64,000 bases of DNA. Source: Diphasiastrum complanatum (Eukaryota; Streptophyta; Lycopodiopsida; Lycopodiales; Lycopodiaceae). The stretch spans positions 50,651,983-50,715,982 of the forward strand of contig CM055098.1 of assembly GCA_029204225.1 (NCBI GenBank). The letters run 5' to 3'. Below are positions 1 through 10,890 of this stretch, one piece after another; the stretch's first letter is position 1; every line of letters starts with the position of its first letter. The notes below the pieces were generated by a model, which saw only the letters and a list, made by a program, of their open reading frames with translations, was not told where the DNA came from and ran no database searches. The position numbers were made by a program, and so were the translations under genes.

Positions 1-170
1 GAGTCATGTGTACGACTAAGAATCATGCTAGAGCTAGTCAGTCATGGGTATTCTAACTTGTGCAAATGACTCAAAATTAAGTTTTGTTATTACGTCATAA
101 CCACTAACTATGCTCTGCCATGGTTTTCTACATATGCTCAGTTTAACGTGGTAGATTTGTTTGTCAACAG

Positions 171-257
171 GCCATAAGCTGGATGGGACTTTAAACACAG
201 AATTCTGGGCATTGGAAATGGATCTGCATTCTTTGAATCAAAACTAAGGATTGTGAG
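171..257 (+). other. Candidate 5' non-coding exon of the ZIP gene
   Basis: The segment is preceded by a pyrimidine-rich tract ending in CAG (to 170) and followed by GTAAGC (from 258), a good donor. A further acceptor-like CAG ends at 420, so the first coding exon could begin at 421 and carry the start codon at 490. A short upstream ATG at 450 runs into a stop after four codons. This is inferred from splice consensus only, and nothing coding is seen in it. Confidence 0.3.
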
Positions 258-489
258 GTAAGCAATAGTTTATCTTTGTGCTCACTGTAGATTCAGTTCG
301 TGCAGAGTTCTTGTAGTGATATGGTTTGAGAAACAAATGTCAAGAACTAACTAGCTTAGCAGACCTCCCATGATTTATAGTTGAAGCATGAGGAAAAGGT
401 TTCAATTAAATTGCCAGCAGTTTTGTGGCTGAATTTTTGCCGACTTTAAAATGGATTTAATCTGAAACAGACATTCTGGAGAAAAAGAA

Positions 490-1896
490 ATGTTGAGCTC
501 ATTTCATTGTGGTCCTGAGGCAGAAGGTGACTGCAGAGATTCAGCAGAATCATTATGGCTGAAGACTGTTGCTATGCTCATGATTTTTTTTGCTAGTGCC
601 TTTGGAGTAGCATTACCCTTGATTGGTAAAAACACGACGTTTTTAAGAGCAGATGGGACTCTTTTTTGCATTGCAAAGCCCATGGCTGCTGGAGTAGTAC
701 TAGCAACTGGGTTTGTGCACATATTGCCTGATGCACTCGAAGCTTTGACCAGCCAATGCTTGCCAGAGTTTCCCTGGAGAAGGTTTCCGTGTGCAGGTTT
801 TATCTCAATGCTTGCAGCTTTGGGCACACTTCTGATTGAGTTTGTGGGCACAGAATTTATGAAAGGAAACACATCAATCAAAAGGAAAAGGATATAGTGA
901 AACTCTTTGCAGAGTAAAACGACTGAAGACATCTTGATAAGTTTACTGGAAAACAAGCAAACCCTAGAAAATAATGAACATGGGAGGAAGGAAAATATGC
1001 ACAAAGTAGGGATCCAAGCTCAGGCAGCTGCTGATGGTGACAACCATTTGGGAGGCGATTCTTGTGTGGATGGTACCCTTCACAATGTGCATAGACAACA
1101 GCTTAATCACAGACACCAAACTGCTTTGGATAAACATGAGCTGGAAAATGTTAGGCATGTGGTGATTTCTCAGGTGATGAGATTATACTCTATTTCTGTC
1201 TTTTTAAGATAAAAGGATGTTTGCTGAATCTAATTTATTTCTTTTGTAGGTTTTGGAACTTGGCATAATAACACATTCAGTCGTTATAGGAGTGTCATTG
1301 GGCGTATCTGAAAGTCCATGTACTATTAGGCCTTTGTTGGCAGCATTGTCATTTCATCAGTTTTTTGAAGGTTTTGCTCTTGGAGGCTGCGTCTCTCAGG
1401 TATTTCTCTGACACATGCATCTAGACCATTGAAATGATATTCATGTGATTTTTGGGAGAATGATGACACTTGATACAAAGTTGAATGAGAAGATTTAATG
1501 TGGAAAGGATTTTTTGTACTGAAATGGGATATTCTAGAAGCTTGCAATTTGCAGCACCTGACTTGTTCTTGAGCTTTTGAATTTAATAGGCTGGAATCTC
1601 GTCGTCCTCTTCAATACTCATGGCTTTTTTTTTTTACCATCACCACTCCAGCCAGCATTGGAGCTGGCATTGCTATATCTTCGTTTTACAACGTAAACAG
1701 TCCACAAGGTGTGATAATTGAGGGAGTTTTTGACTCAATATCAGCTGGCATACTTATTTACATGGCATTGGTCAGCTTGATAGCTTCCGACTTTCTTAGC
1801 GAACAGATGCGCTCTGACAGGAGAAAGCAAGCATTGTCGTATCTTTCCATCTTTTTGGGGGCGATGGTTATGTCATCTCTAGCTCTGTGGGCATAA
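490..1896 (+). CDS. ZIP-family Zn/Fe transporter, four or five exons, possibly disrupted
   Basis: ZIP proteins move zinc, iron and other divalent metals into the cytosol across plasma or organelle membranes. Coding pieces: 490-843 or 490-894 (TM1-3, with motif [11 protein letters not shown] in TM2), 913-1173 (His-rich variable loop with several His and Glu, then RHVVISQ), 1250-1399 (TM4-5, containing [10 protein letters not shown] and the metal-binding [11 protein letters not shown]), and 1590-1896 (TM6-8, [18 protein letters not shown], ending in LALWA and TAA). Introns 1174-1249 and 1400-1589 are GT-AG and join in phase 0. There are two problems. TAG TGA at 895-900 interrupts the frame, although a 69-nt phase-0 GT-AG intron at 844-912 would remove both stops. 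In the last exon a run of 11 T (1625-1635) puts [14 protein letters not shown] out of frame by one base, where ten T would restore it. It may be a recent pseudogene or a homopolymer error. The N-terminus lacks a clear signal peptide, so a further upstream exon is possible. Family identity is very secure; functional status is open. Confidence 0.8.
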
Positions 1897-4400
1897 GCCT
1901 GTGATTTCTTTATATTACATAAGTTATTGCCTTACATTGTATCTTTGTAAAGATCTATATTCCACGTAGAGATGCCATAAGCTTCTTTTTTTGGAAAAAC
2001 AAACATAGTTATTGTACAGGATTTGTTATGAACAAGAAGCATATCCCTTGCACAAGATTCGGTGCACATAAGGGGAAAAGTTAGATGCACACAGTGCTCT
2101 CTGAATATTTTCCTCATGTGAATTTTTTTGTGGAATATGAGGAAGTTAGAACCTGAAATCCTGGTAATTTTATGGTTTGATAATGCAATGCTGCAATGAG
2201 GTAATGTCCCATGGCCGTTGGTCCTATTTTTTCTGGCATAAGGGATGAAGTTAAAAGTTAAAACCAGTTCAATTAATGGCTTGATAGAAGGAATGTAGGA
2301 GATATGCGGTATATTCTTTCTCAATGGCGAGTGAGTGTGTGTTTTGCCCTGGCGCCTTTGAGGTAACAAAAGATGTTCATAAACAGCATGTAGGATATAT
2401 TTCACTCATCCTGTCTTAAAAAAATTACATTTTTCAATTAATGGATGTGAAAGTTTTGAGTTCTTACAATGAAACAGATAGCAAGCTTTGTGCTTATGGC
2501 CAACTAAATGCAGTGAGTATGCTTTTTGGTATTGGCACCTGGGAGATCACAGAGAATTGAACACAATCCAACCAACTCACCACATGTGGGAAGATCAAAT
2601 CTAGTGAGCATGGAGGTATATATGTTCATATCAATACCAACACTGTAACCAACAGAGCCAACGTTGGGGAATGGCTCATGTCATTCTTGTTTGCTTTTGT
2701 ATCATGTGAATTTGTGTGCAACTACTTAGCAAAGCTTGTTGGAAGTTATGAGGTGTTGGTGATGCCTCCTAAGGTGAATATTGCTTTTGTATACTCTGGT
2801 GAGGTTACAGTTCAATCTAGTGGAAATTGTTTTCATGCAACTGTTTGTTGGTTCAAAGTTGCAAGGTGGTGGTGTCAATGCCTTCATGTTGCAGTTCCTA
2901 TTTATGTGACTGTCAAATATGACCTACGTCCAATTTTTTGAATACACTTGGCCACTTGTGCAAGACATTGGTTGGGATGTGAAGTTGCATATTTATTTAG
3001 AAGTAATAACCGTCCAACTTTAAGTGTTGTAAGTTATGTTTCAATTTAGCAAATATTTTAGTACAACTACTCAATGGAGCTAGTTGGTAGTTACAAGGTG
3101 GTGGCATGTGCCTCACAAAGTGAATATTGCTTTTTGTATGGTACAATTAGGTTACATTTGAACTAGAGATTGTGCTCTTGCTTCAATAGCAGTCTCATTT
3201 TAGGCTCGGCCCCTCTGGGCCTCGCCCAATTTTTTTTGGAAATCCTTACTGGGCAGAATGGCCTTTGCCCGGCTCCTTCCATTGTGTAATGGATACCTGA
3301 AATTTTTTCAGAAGCACATTACAAAGCATAATAGGCAGGTTTGACTTTGACTGATTAACACAAATGTGCCACGTGGCAGTTGTCCGGAATCCATACGGAC
3401 GGGCACAGACAGGCAGAAAAAAGAAGTGCAGAATCTGCCTTTGAAAATAACACACATTTTTTGCTTTCTAATTTATCTAAAAATGGGCATAATATGCATA
3501 AGGTATCCATTACGTGGTGGGTGAGGGATTGGAATTTTCATAAAGTTATGGCTATATGTTTGCACATGTTCATGTAGCATTATGAAGCTAACGATAATCA
3601 GAATTTACCTTTTTAAACATGCATATGTGTGCCTTTAGTAAAACATGATCTTTAAAATTTGTACTCTTCAAACTTGAAATCTTGTACAAAGAATCTCCCT
3701 AATCTCCCTTCAGATGGTGTGAGTTGATAGTTAGTAGCTCACACATTTTAGTGAATTCTGCATGCTAGTGATTCACTCCCAAAATCAATTCGAAGCATCA
3801 ACATTGGCTATTACCATTGTTAATGCTTCAAGGTATCACTACCTTGCCGTTCTACGTTGCCTTGCATTTTGATAAGTTTATATTCCTTTTAGACTTGAGC
3901 ATTATCATATAGTAGTGTATTAACAAGTAAAACTACCAAAGTAATCTATGCTCATTGATACAAAATTGGTAATGCAAAAACATGGTTGTTTTTTTTTAGT
4001 ACGTGATCATGTATGTTGTTAATTTTGTTTAGGGTGTGTTTATATGGAAACATGGTTGGCCTTTATAGTATGCGTTCATGCATGTTGTTGATTTTGTTAA
4101 GGGGGCGATGAAGTATATAGTTGGCTTTGTTGGAAGGTTGTCCAACATCCTATTTATGTCCATTTTTCTCTTGTGATTAAGCTCTTATTGTGGTGATTTC
4201 CATTTCTAATCACTCTTTTCTAAGTGGTATCTAAGAAGTTCGTGTTAAAAATTACATTTTGCCTACCTTAGTAGATAACAAATTCTATTGTACTTCATAT
4301 AGTATCAATAAAACTCCATGGGATCAGAACTTGCTCAACTGTTATTTGATAGTTGTTAACAATAATCAAACTAAGGCTAATAGATAGATATCGGTAGAAG
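1897..4400. other. Intergenic region with decayed duplications
   Basis: No gene is recognised here. The first 200 bases probably hold the ZIP 3' UTR. Two diverged tandem duplications can be seen: 2716-2841 resembles 3060-3168 (shared words include GTGAATATTGCTTTTGTAT and CAACTACT), and 3979-4034 resembles 4049-4103 (shared AACATGGTTG and CATG-ATGTTGTT-ATTTTGTT). They look like old repeat debris. Confidence 0.5.
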
Positions 4401-5735
4401 CCTAGTGGGAGTTAATGGTCACAACAGAGACAACATCATGGTCCAGTGTCGTCGAACAGAGTCCGTTTTTCAGATCGTCTCTTCCGTCCTGTGCTGCACG
4501 CCGAGACGAATCCACATGACTAAACCTGGCTCCAAACAGTTTAGTACTCATAGTGAAACGTGCGTCCGAACCAGAAACCCTAAACGTAGTCCCGGGATTC
4601 TCGGTACGTCGAGCTAGGAATTGGTCGAATTCAGTAAAAAATAGTCAAACCTTCGGACGGGAGGTGTCCACAAGTTTGTGGGCTCGACACGAACCCACAA
4701 GACCATTTGCAGTTCAATTCCAAAATCGTTTTTCTGGAAACGCCCTTTATGTTTGAGGGAATGCCACGAAATGGACTACTTTTCAACATTCCCGAGAAAT
4801 GGTCTAGTGTCCTTGAACAGAGTTCGTTTTTTAGACCCTCTGTTCCGTCATGTGTTGCACGCTGAGATGAACCCACAGGACTAAACCGGACTCCAAACGG
4901 TTCAGTACTCACAACAAAACATGTGTCCGAACCATAAACCCTAAACGTAGTCCTGGGATTCGAGGCCCGTTGAGTCAGGAATTGGTCGGATTCAGTAATA
5001 AATGGTCAGAACTTCGGATGGGAGGTGTACACAGGTTCATGGGCTTGACATGAACCCACATGACCATTTGCAGCTCATTTCCAACGTCATTTGTCCGGAA
5101 ACGTCCTTTCTGTAAGGGGGAATGCCACTAAATGGACTACTTTCCAACATTTTTAAGAAATGGTCCAGTGTCGCCAAACGGAGTCCGTTTTTAAGACCCT
5201 CTGTAACATCCTGTGCTGCACGCCGGGACGAATCCGCAGGACTAGACTGGACTCCAAACAGTTTCGTACTCACAGCGAAACGTGCATCCAAATCAGAAAC
5301 CCTAAACGCAGTCATGGGATTATAGGCCCGTCGAGCCAGAAATTGGTCAAATTCAGTAAAAAATAGTCAGAATCTCGGACGGTAGGTGTCCAGAGGTTTG
5401 TAAGCTCAACATGAATCCACTGGACCAGTTGTTACTCAATTCTGACATCGTATGCTTGAAAACGCCCTTCGTGCCTGGAGGAACGCCACTAGGGCACAAT
5501 AAATGGACTATTTTTTGACATTTTCGAGAAGTAGTCCAGTATCGCCGAACGGGCTCCGTCTTGCATGCCATATGTTTCATCCAGTCCTGCACGTCGAGAC
5601 GAACCCGCATCAACAAACCGGGATCCAAGCAGTTCAGTATGCATAGAGAAACGTGCATTCAAGCCAGGAGCAGTCCAGAGAATTGTAAAGATATCGAGTT
5701 TTTGAGAAATCAAGGCATGCACATGCACACTCATA
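4400..5735 (+). repeat. Tandem repeat, about 361-bp unit, 3.5 copies
   Basis: Equivalent points of the unit (xTGGTCYAGTGTCG) fall at 4438, 4799 and 5160, then at about 5531, giving spacings of 361, 361 and 371. Each copy carries the same landmarks: a CGCCGAGACGAA-like stretch, AAACCCTAAACG, GAATTGGTCGAATTCAGTA, GACCATTTGCAG and CGCCCTTxxTGxxxG. The copies are clearly diverged from one another. The array ends with GAATTGTAAAGATATCGA and a CA-rich tail. The same 3' end recurs at 19409-19690, and a partial copy is at about 14720-14791. Open frames on both strands are short and unrelated to known proteins. It could be satellite DNA or the internal repeats of a mobile element. Confidence 0.8.
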
Positions 5736-5764
5736 CACACACCTTGGACGGATTGGATCGAGGC

Positions 5765-6010
5765 GGATTTATTCCGACCCTTTGTATATTTTCAACCCTT
5801 TGTATTTTTTCGACCCTTTGTACTATCAACTCAGAAATCCAAATTTCTGACCGATAGTATCGGTTTTTACAATGGGTCAAATTTATACACTGGGTCGAAA
5901 AGTAACATAGTATCAAAAAATAAACAAAGGGTAAAAAATTTATACTGGGGTGAAAATATGCACATGGGTCGGATTTATCGACCCGATCTAGGGTCGAACA
6001 TGCCAGATAA
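5765..6010. repeat. Imperfect foldback (inverted repeat) segment
   Basis: The left arm has repeated CGACCCTTTGTAxxxTTTT words. The right arm is its imperfect reverse complement, with repeated GGGTCGAAA and ACAAAGGGT words, centred near 5853 (ACTATC ... GATAGT). The arms also contain short tandem sub-repeats. A long minus-strand open frame across this area (5731-6309) has no recognisable domain and is probably a by-product. Confidence 0.55.
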
Positions 6011-6371
6011 TTTTTGCCTCGATCCAAGGTCGGAAAATCTCCTTTTGACAAGGATGACATTGGGTCAGAAAAAATCCGACACTGGATTTTTGACCTTCTG
6101 AAAAACTCGAGCCTTCTTTTTCTTGGTTTTGTATAGCTTTCAGGATGCTCATTATTGAGGCTGAGTGCCAACAAAACACACATACATACCACATGCATGA
6201 ACAACATATTCACTTTGAATTGTGGGCCGCTCATTAACAAACATTTGCAAACACAGATACCACCCGTCAACCTTTTTATTAAGATACTCCATGTGCTATT
6301 GTTGAACATGGTTAAATTTTGACCCCTACTAGGGCCGAGATGTGTGAGATATGTTAGATATTCGACATGCG

Positions 6372-6645
6372 AGATGTGCCACCATCCAAATCATCGGCCG
6401 CCACCTAGATCGGCCTCCATTGCCCGTCAACAACGGGCACTCTTTATTAGTATATATATATCAACGACGGGCACTCTTTATTAGTATATATATATATACT
6501 AATAAAGAGTGCCTGTTGTTGACGGGCAATGGAGGCCGATCTAGGTGGCGGCATATATATACTAATAAATAGTGCCCGTCGTTGACAGGCAATGGAGGCC
6601 GATCTAGGTGACGGCCGATGATTTGGATGGTGGCCGATTCCGCAC
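6372..6645. mobile_element. Inverted cluster of four Helitron-like 3' termini
   Basis: On + one full terminus runs from CCATCCAAATCATCGGCC to a hairpin GCCCGT-CAACA-ACGGGC (6422-6438), spacer ACTCTTTA and TTAG (6447-6450), followed by (TA)n. A truncated + copy ends with TTAG at 6481-6484. Two minus-strand copies begin at 6497 and 6560 (reading CTAATAAA then the hairpin on +) and extend to about 6550 and 6645. The outer copies form an inverted repeat of about 80 bp. Hairpin plus short spacer plus YTAG next to T is the layout of Helitron 3' ends. No 5' TC end or helicase gene is seen. Confidence 0.55.
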
Positions 6646-6659
6646 AGCTCGCATCTCAA

Positions 6660-7335
6660 GTATCTAACATTCGAGTCTTTGGAAACATTCAAGTCTTTAA
6701 AAAACTTTGAGTCTTGGAAAAATTCGAGTCTTCAGAAAAATTTGAGTCTTCGAAAAAATTCGACTTGATAGTACAAAGGGTCCTTCGATCCTTCGGAAAA
6801 ATTTGAGTTGACAGTTCAAGTCTTTATAAAGATTCGATGTTTTGAAAAATTTCGAGTCTTTCAAAAAATTTGAGTCATTTGAAAAATCCGATCCGTTGGA
6901 AAATTTTGAGTCTATGAAAAATTCGAGTTATTGGAGAAATTCGAGTCACTAAAAAATTTGAGTCATTGGATTCGAGTCTTTGATAAAATTCGAATCTTTT
7001 GAACAATTTGATCCTTTGGAAAAATTCGAGTCGTTGGAAAAATTTGAGTCTTTTTAAAAATTCGAGTCGACCAAAAAATTCGTGCTACTCCAAAAATTCC
7101 AGTCTATCCAAAACTTCGAGTCCTCAAAAATTCAGGTCGTTCAAAAATTCGAGTCTTTGAAAAAATTTGAGCCTTTTGAACAATTCAAGTCCCTGGAAAA
7201 ATTTGAGTCATTGGAAAAATTTGAGTCTTTTCTAAAAACATTCGAGTTGTTCCAAAAATTCGAGTCTTCGGAAAAATTCAACTCGTTCCAAAAATTCAAG
7301 TCTTTCAAAAAATTCGAGTGTTCGGAAAAAATCAA
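6660..7335 (+). repeat. 18-bp minisatellite, degenerate
   Basis: Degenerate copies of an 18-base unit close to AAATTCGAGTCTTTGGAA fill this stretch (about 37 unit lengths). Because 18 is divisible by three, open frames appear on both strands. The + frame at 7082-7411 reads as repeated KFESLE/K hexapeptides. Nothing suggests that it is translated. Confidence 0.8.
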
Positions 7336-7844
7336 CCCCAATAGCCTCATCTACTCCACCCCATTTCTTTTCTCCTCTAGCCCACTCACACTTACACACA
7401 CACATCCATAGTGAAAGAAAGAACAAACATGTGGAATTCAATTCTAGATTTTGAAAAGCTCAATATATAGTTCCAAGTGCAAGATGATATTATTTGAGGA
7501 TTTAGAATGGTATGTTCACATTAGTTCTTTTGTATCCTTGTAGAAATTGACATGTTTATGCATCTCCTATGTGCATCAATGTTTGAAAGGCATGTGTAAC
7601 TAACAAATAGGCCTTATAATTGAATCACTTTGTAGCTTATTGTCATTTGCAATTATATATAACCTTCATCAAAATCACTTGGAGGTAGATAATAGAATGA
7701 TGTAATTTTAAAGCTTAAGAAGAATGACGTATAACATATAGGACAATATATACTAATTTTATTACTTCCCTTGTTATGTGTACTTTGTAGACATTGATAG
7801 CGATGTGTTTAAAGGTCCTACGGGTACGTCCTAGATGTTGATAC
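7336..7844. other. Intergenic, no feature recognised
   Basis: AT-rich sequence between the minisatellite and the CT microsatellite. I see no coding region, terminal repeat or RNA gene. Confidence 0.4.
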
Positions 7845-8169
<325 letters not shown>

Positions 8170-8344
8170 CTTTTGATTAGCATCATATTCATCAAAACCA
8201 TATTTTTGGAGAATTGTCTCCTATATTCACATTATAAATAACATGTAATAAAAATATGCAACAATACCAAATAAGCATAGGGAGTGCAAAAACTATCTTG
8301 AATAGTTTCAGGAAGCTCAAAAAGGAGAAAAACATGATGCAAAT

Positions 8345-8490
8345 TATACAATGGTTGAATGCAAATCTTCAAGGAGCGCCTGTGTTTTGAGGAGATGCAA
8401 ACCTCGGGTCATTGGGATTTCTTGGTTGAATTCTTAAAGAGCGCTTGTGTTTTGCGGAGATCAAATCTCGAGTCATTTGGAGCTGGGGAT
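8345..8490. repeat. Imperfect direct repeat of about 75 bp
   Basis: GGAGCGCCTGTGTTTTGAGG (about 8372) and AGAGCGCTTGTGTTTTGCGG (about 8439) head two similar stretches that continue with GAGAT-CAAA-CTCG-GTCATT. I see no gene here. Confidence 0.5.
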
Positions 8491-8884
8491 TCATAAGGTG
8501 CAGACCTACATCTCCTCCATCATTTAATAGTAATGGTATTGATAAGAAATGATAAGCTCTAACAAAGGAACTCCTTACTTTCATAAGCAAAAGAAAGGCC
8601 TATCTAGCATCATTTCAACCAAGACATGCATTCAAACTTCCATGTTGAACAATAGAACATCATGTATCAATGGCAGTTTGCTTTGACCAACATATCATTG
8701 TATAGCATAATAATCTCACCATTGCAAGTTTATTACAATAACAAACCCCATCGTTATAACATCAATGCACAATGTACAGGTGAAGAAATTCGATAGACTC
8801 CAGCGATAGGCTTCACGCTTGTCACTTTTCATATTTGAAATCGAGTTGGATTGGCTTTGGGCTATAACATATCTCCTGTCATGG

Positions 8885-9062
8885 CCTTACAGCAAGCAAC
8901 ACCTAAACTTGAAGAGAATCAGGCCTCCAGAATACGAAAGCAGCGGCTGCCATCTGTATCTCCTGCGCATCAGTGGCCACCATGATGAATCCAATCCAGT
9001 TCGATTCTTGGCTTCGGCCAGCAAGATCTTGAGCCACAAATTTAGGGCAACCTATTGCAATT
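8885..9062 (-). pseudogene. Unidentified protein-coding fragment
   Basis: Minus-strand translation from about 9062 gives an open stretch of roughly 52 residues with protein-like composition (includes CPKFVAQDLAGRSQ, WIGFIMVATDAQEIQ and an alanine run followed by FWRPDSL), then a stop. I cannot name the family. Its position just downstream of the tubulin fragment, on the same strand, suggests it belongs to the same patchwork of gene fragments. It may be spurious. Confidence 0.3.
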
Positions 9063-9129
9063 GATACTGGAAAAGTCGATCAGGCCGCATACCCATAGCT
9101 ATAATCACAAATGAAATTGCAGCAGACTA

Positions 9130-9480
9130 ATAATAAAAGCAATGGATCAAGCTAAAAGGAGTAAAGGCATGAGTATGTCACAGTGGTTCACAATGCTGGG
9201 TATACACGACAGTGTGCAAATTGCCTGTAGAATGGAAGAGATGGTGAACTATAGTGCTTGCCTTTGGTGAGGGGTAGACAATGAATCCAAGCTTGGATTT
9301 CTTTCCAAAATTGATAGAGAATCGCTCCAACAAGAGTGACCCTAATCTAGAGCCTATTTTTTTCACCAACAACGTTGAAGATCAAGAAGCCCTGCAACCC
9401 AGAGCAGTTATCTGCAAGCTTTCTCACACGATCCATGCAGCAATCCACTATCTCCTTTCCAACTGCACAGTCATGCCATC
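9130..9480 (-). pseudogene. Alpha-tubulin pseudogene fragment
   Basis: The minus strand first encodes [19 protein letters not shown] followed by [14 protein letters not shown]. After a frameshift it encodes LGSLLLERFSINFGKKSKLG and YPSPKAST. These match the nucleotide-binding and mid region of alpha-tubulin, a GTP-binding microtubule subunit of about 450 residues. Only about 100 residues are present, with at least one frameshift near 9365, a damaged glycine-rich GTP-binding loop and no introns. The decayed end may reach 9130. It is a dead fragment on the same strand as the neighbouring BRR2-like piece. The tubulin assignment is secure from several collinear motifs. Confidence 0.8.
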
Positions 9481-9599
9481 ATTTTAGAAATGTAAATCCA
9501 CATCTATATCAGATCCTTGTGTGCTAACAAAGGTGCTGCGGCATCAATTATGATAGATGGTACACACATTGATGAGGAATATTCACATAAGCGGTATCC

Positions 9600-9735
9600 A
9601 AGCAAGAAGCCATATCCTCCTGCATAGCGGTTCTAACAAAACACACAGCCCATTGGTGTGCTGATGAGCAAGAATGTAGCACTCAGACTCCTTCCCGTTC
9701 TGAGTGAAGATCAAAGGCAAGGGACCGGGAATCCT
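9600..9735 (-). pseudogene. Unidentified coding-like fragment
   Basis: In the same minus-strand open frame as the BRR2-like piece, the sequence continues with NGKESECYILAHQHTNGLC. This no longer resembles BRR2. It could be a fragment of a third gene (small conserved eukaryotic proteins carry a similar CxLxHSNxxCV pattern) or random readthrough. The assignment is uncertain. Confidence 0.25.
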
Positions 9736-9739
9736 ACAC

Positions 9740-9905
9740 ACACTCCATCGCGATACCATTGCTGCCAAAGGATCCCAGTAGGTGCAGCATATTTTGCGTT
9801 GAATCCAATAGGCATCAATATCCTGCACGTTCAGCCCTTCATCGGCCTCTTGCATCTCTTCATTATGAGAACCAAACTGGAATTTGCACGCTACTCATAC
9901 CGCTT
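9740..9905 (-). pseudogene. BRR2-type (U5 snRNP 200-kDa helicase) fragment
   Basis: The minus strand encodes CKFQFGSHNEEMQEADEG followed directly by LNVQDIDAYWIQRKI. The second motif is highly characteristic of the N-terminal region of plant BRR2 (about 2,170 residues), the spliceosomal RNA helicase that unwinds U4/U6. It lies just after an acidic linker, as expected. Only about 45 residues match, after which similarity stops. No helicase motifs and no exon neighbours are present. This is one exon-sized piece without its gene, which indicates capture or transduplication and not local decay. Confidence 0.65.
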
Positions 9906-10235
9906 GAAGCGAGCGTGAGCTTCTACACCTCCTCCCACATGCACCATCTTTCTTCCTTCATCCTCCGCAGAGAATGTCACCCCAGTTAGAGAGAAAGAGA
10001 GAGCACGCGCTCTCGGGGCAAATAAAATTTCAAATATACTTATGTGTGCGTGCGCCGAAAAAAAAAAAAAAAAAGTGGCTTGTATGTGTTATTTCTTTTA
10101 CCCTATTTTTTAAAATGTCCTGTAGCTTTTTTCTGTGTAGAATCGGTGACATTTCTCACGGGCAGTGTGCGACATTTTTGGCGGCACAGGGTTAATTTTT
10201 TTACGGCAACCCTGACACTCTCTCTCTCTAAAATA

Positions 10236-10303
10236 TCTTTATATAGATATATATATATATATATATATAGTTTGTGTGTGTGTGTGTGTGTGTGTGCGCG
10301 CGC
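10236..10303. repeat. (TA)n-(TG)n-(CG)n compound microsatellite
   Basis: (AT)n at about 10247-10269, (TG)n at 10273-10296 and a short CG run to 10303. It is preceded by CTCTCTCTCTAAAATATC. Confidence 0.85.
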
Positions 10304-10420
10304 ATTAGGTTTAGGCTCATTAGGCATTAGGGTTAGGCTTTAGACATTAATCATTAGAGTTAGGCTTTAGGTATTCGACATTAGACATTGGGCTTTGGGC
10401 TTTAGGCCTTAGGCATTAGG
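10304..10420 (+). repeat. Degenerate TTAGG-rich, telomere-like repeat
   Basis: Repeated variants of ATTAGG, TTTAGGC and GGGTTAGG, spaced 6-12 bases apart, fill about 115 bp directly after the CG run. The plant telomere unit is TTTAGGG; few exact copies are seen, so this may be a decayed interstitial telomeric repeat or a simple low-complexity tract. Confidence 0.45.
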
Positions 10421-10757
10421 AAGTCTCATTGTAGTGTTAAATGAGGCCTCATTAGTAATGTGCTAAGTAGTGTGGTCCCCAAACTCAATCTGAAACTGAA
10501 CAATCCATTCTTGCAAGATTTGAGCTGACACACACCAAGACTATTTGATCGTATGAAGCGTGAAGACTAGCGCTATTAAAGACATTTTGTGCTACAAAAT
10601 ATTACTGTGCAAATCTTTAGTAAGTGAAGTCTCAACGGAGTAGCCAACTTTAAACTAGAAGCTTTTGTTAGCTACAAAACATAAAAGCGAGACGATTCGA
10701 ATGCCCTTCACAGACGTTGTTAAAAGAGCACATGTAGAAAATTATGAACTGAACTCT

Positions 10758-10890
10758 CAACATAAGACGCTTAAGAAGGCATTATCTTTAGCAGCCTCTT
10801 CCAGTAAAGGGAAGATGAATCTCTTCTCCATGTGAGCGTGTTCCTGCATCAACTCTAATGTATTGCAATAGCCTTTCCAGAGCATCTTCA
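10758..10890 (-). pseudogene. Possible hemerythrin-like domain fragment
   Basis: The minus strand encodes about 42 residues ending in a stop, containing LELMQEHAHMEKRFIFPLLE. The HxxxE arrangement before FPLLE resembles the helix of hemerythrin HHE domains, where His and Glu bind iron. No other part of the domain is found nearby. It may be an exon fragment belonging to the same cluster of captured pieces. The match rests on a short motif only. Confidence 0.4.

Noticed and set aside
5731..6309. Minus-strand open frame of 192 codons
   Set aside because: It runs through the foldback and repeat region, has repeated peptide words from DNA repeats, and matches no family.
6660..7335. CRISPR-like regular repeats
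   Set aside because: Units are contiguous 18-mers without unique spacers; this is a minisatellite in plant DNA.
9281..9487. Plus-strand open frame over the tubulin fragment
   Set aside because: It is antisense to the recognisable alpha-tubulin pseudogene.
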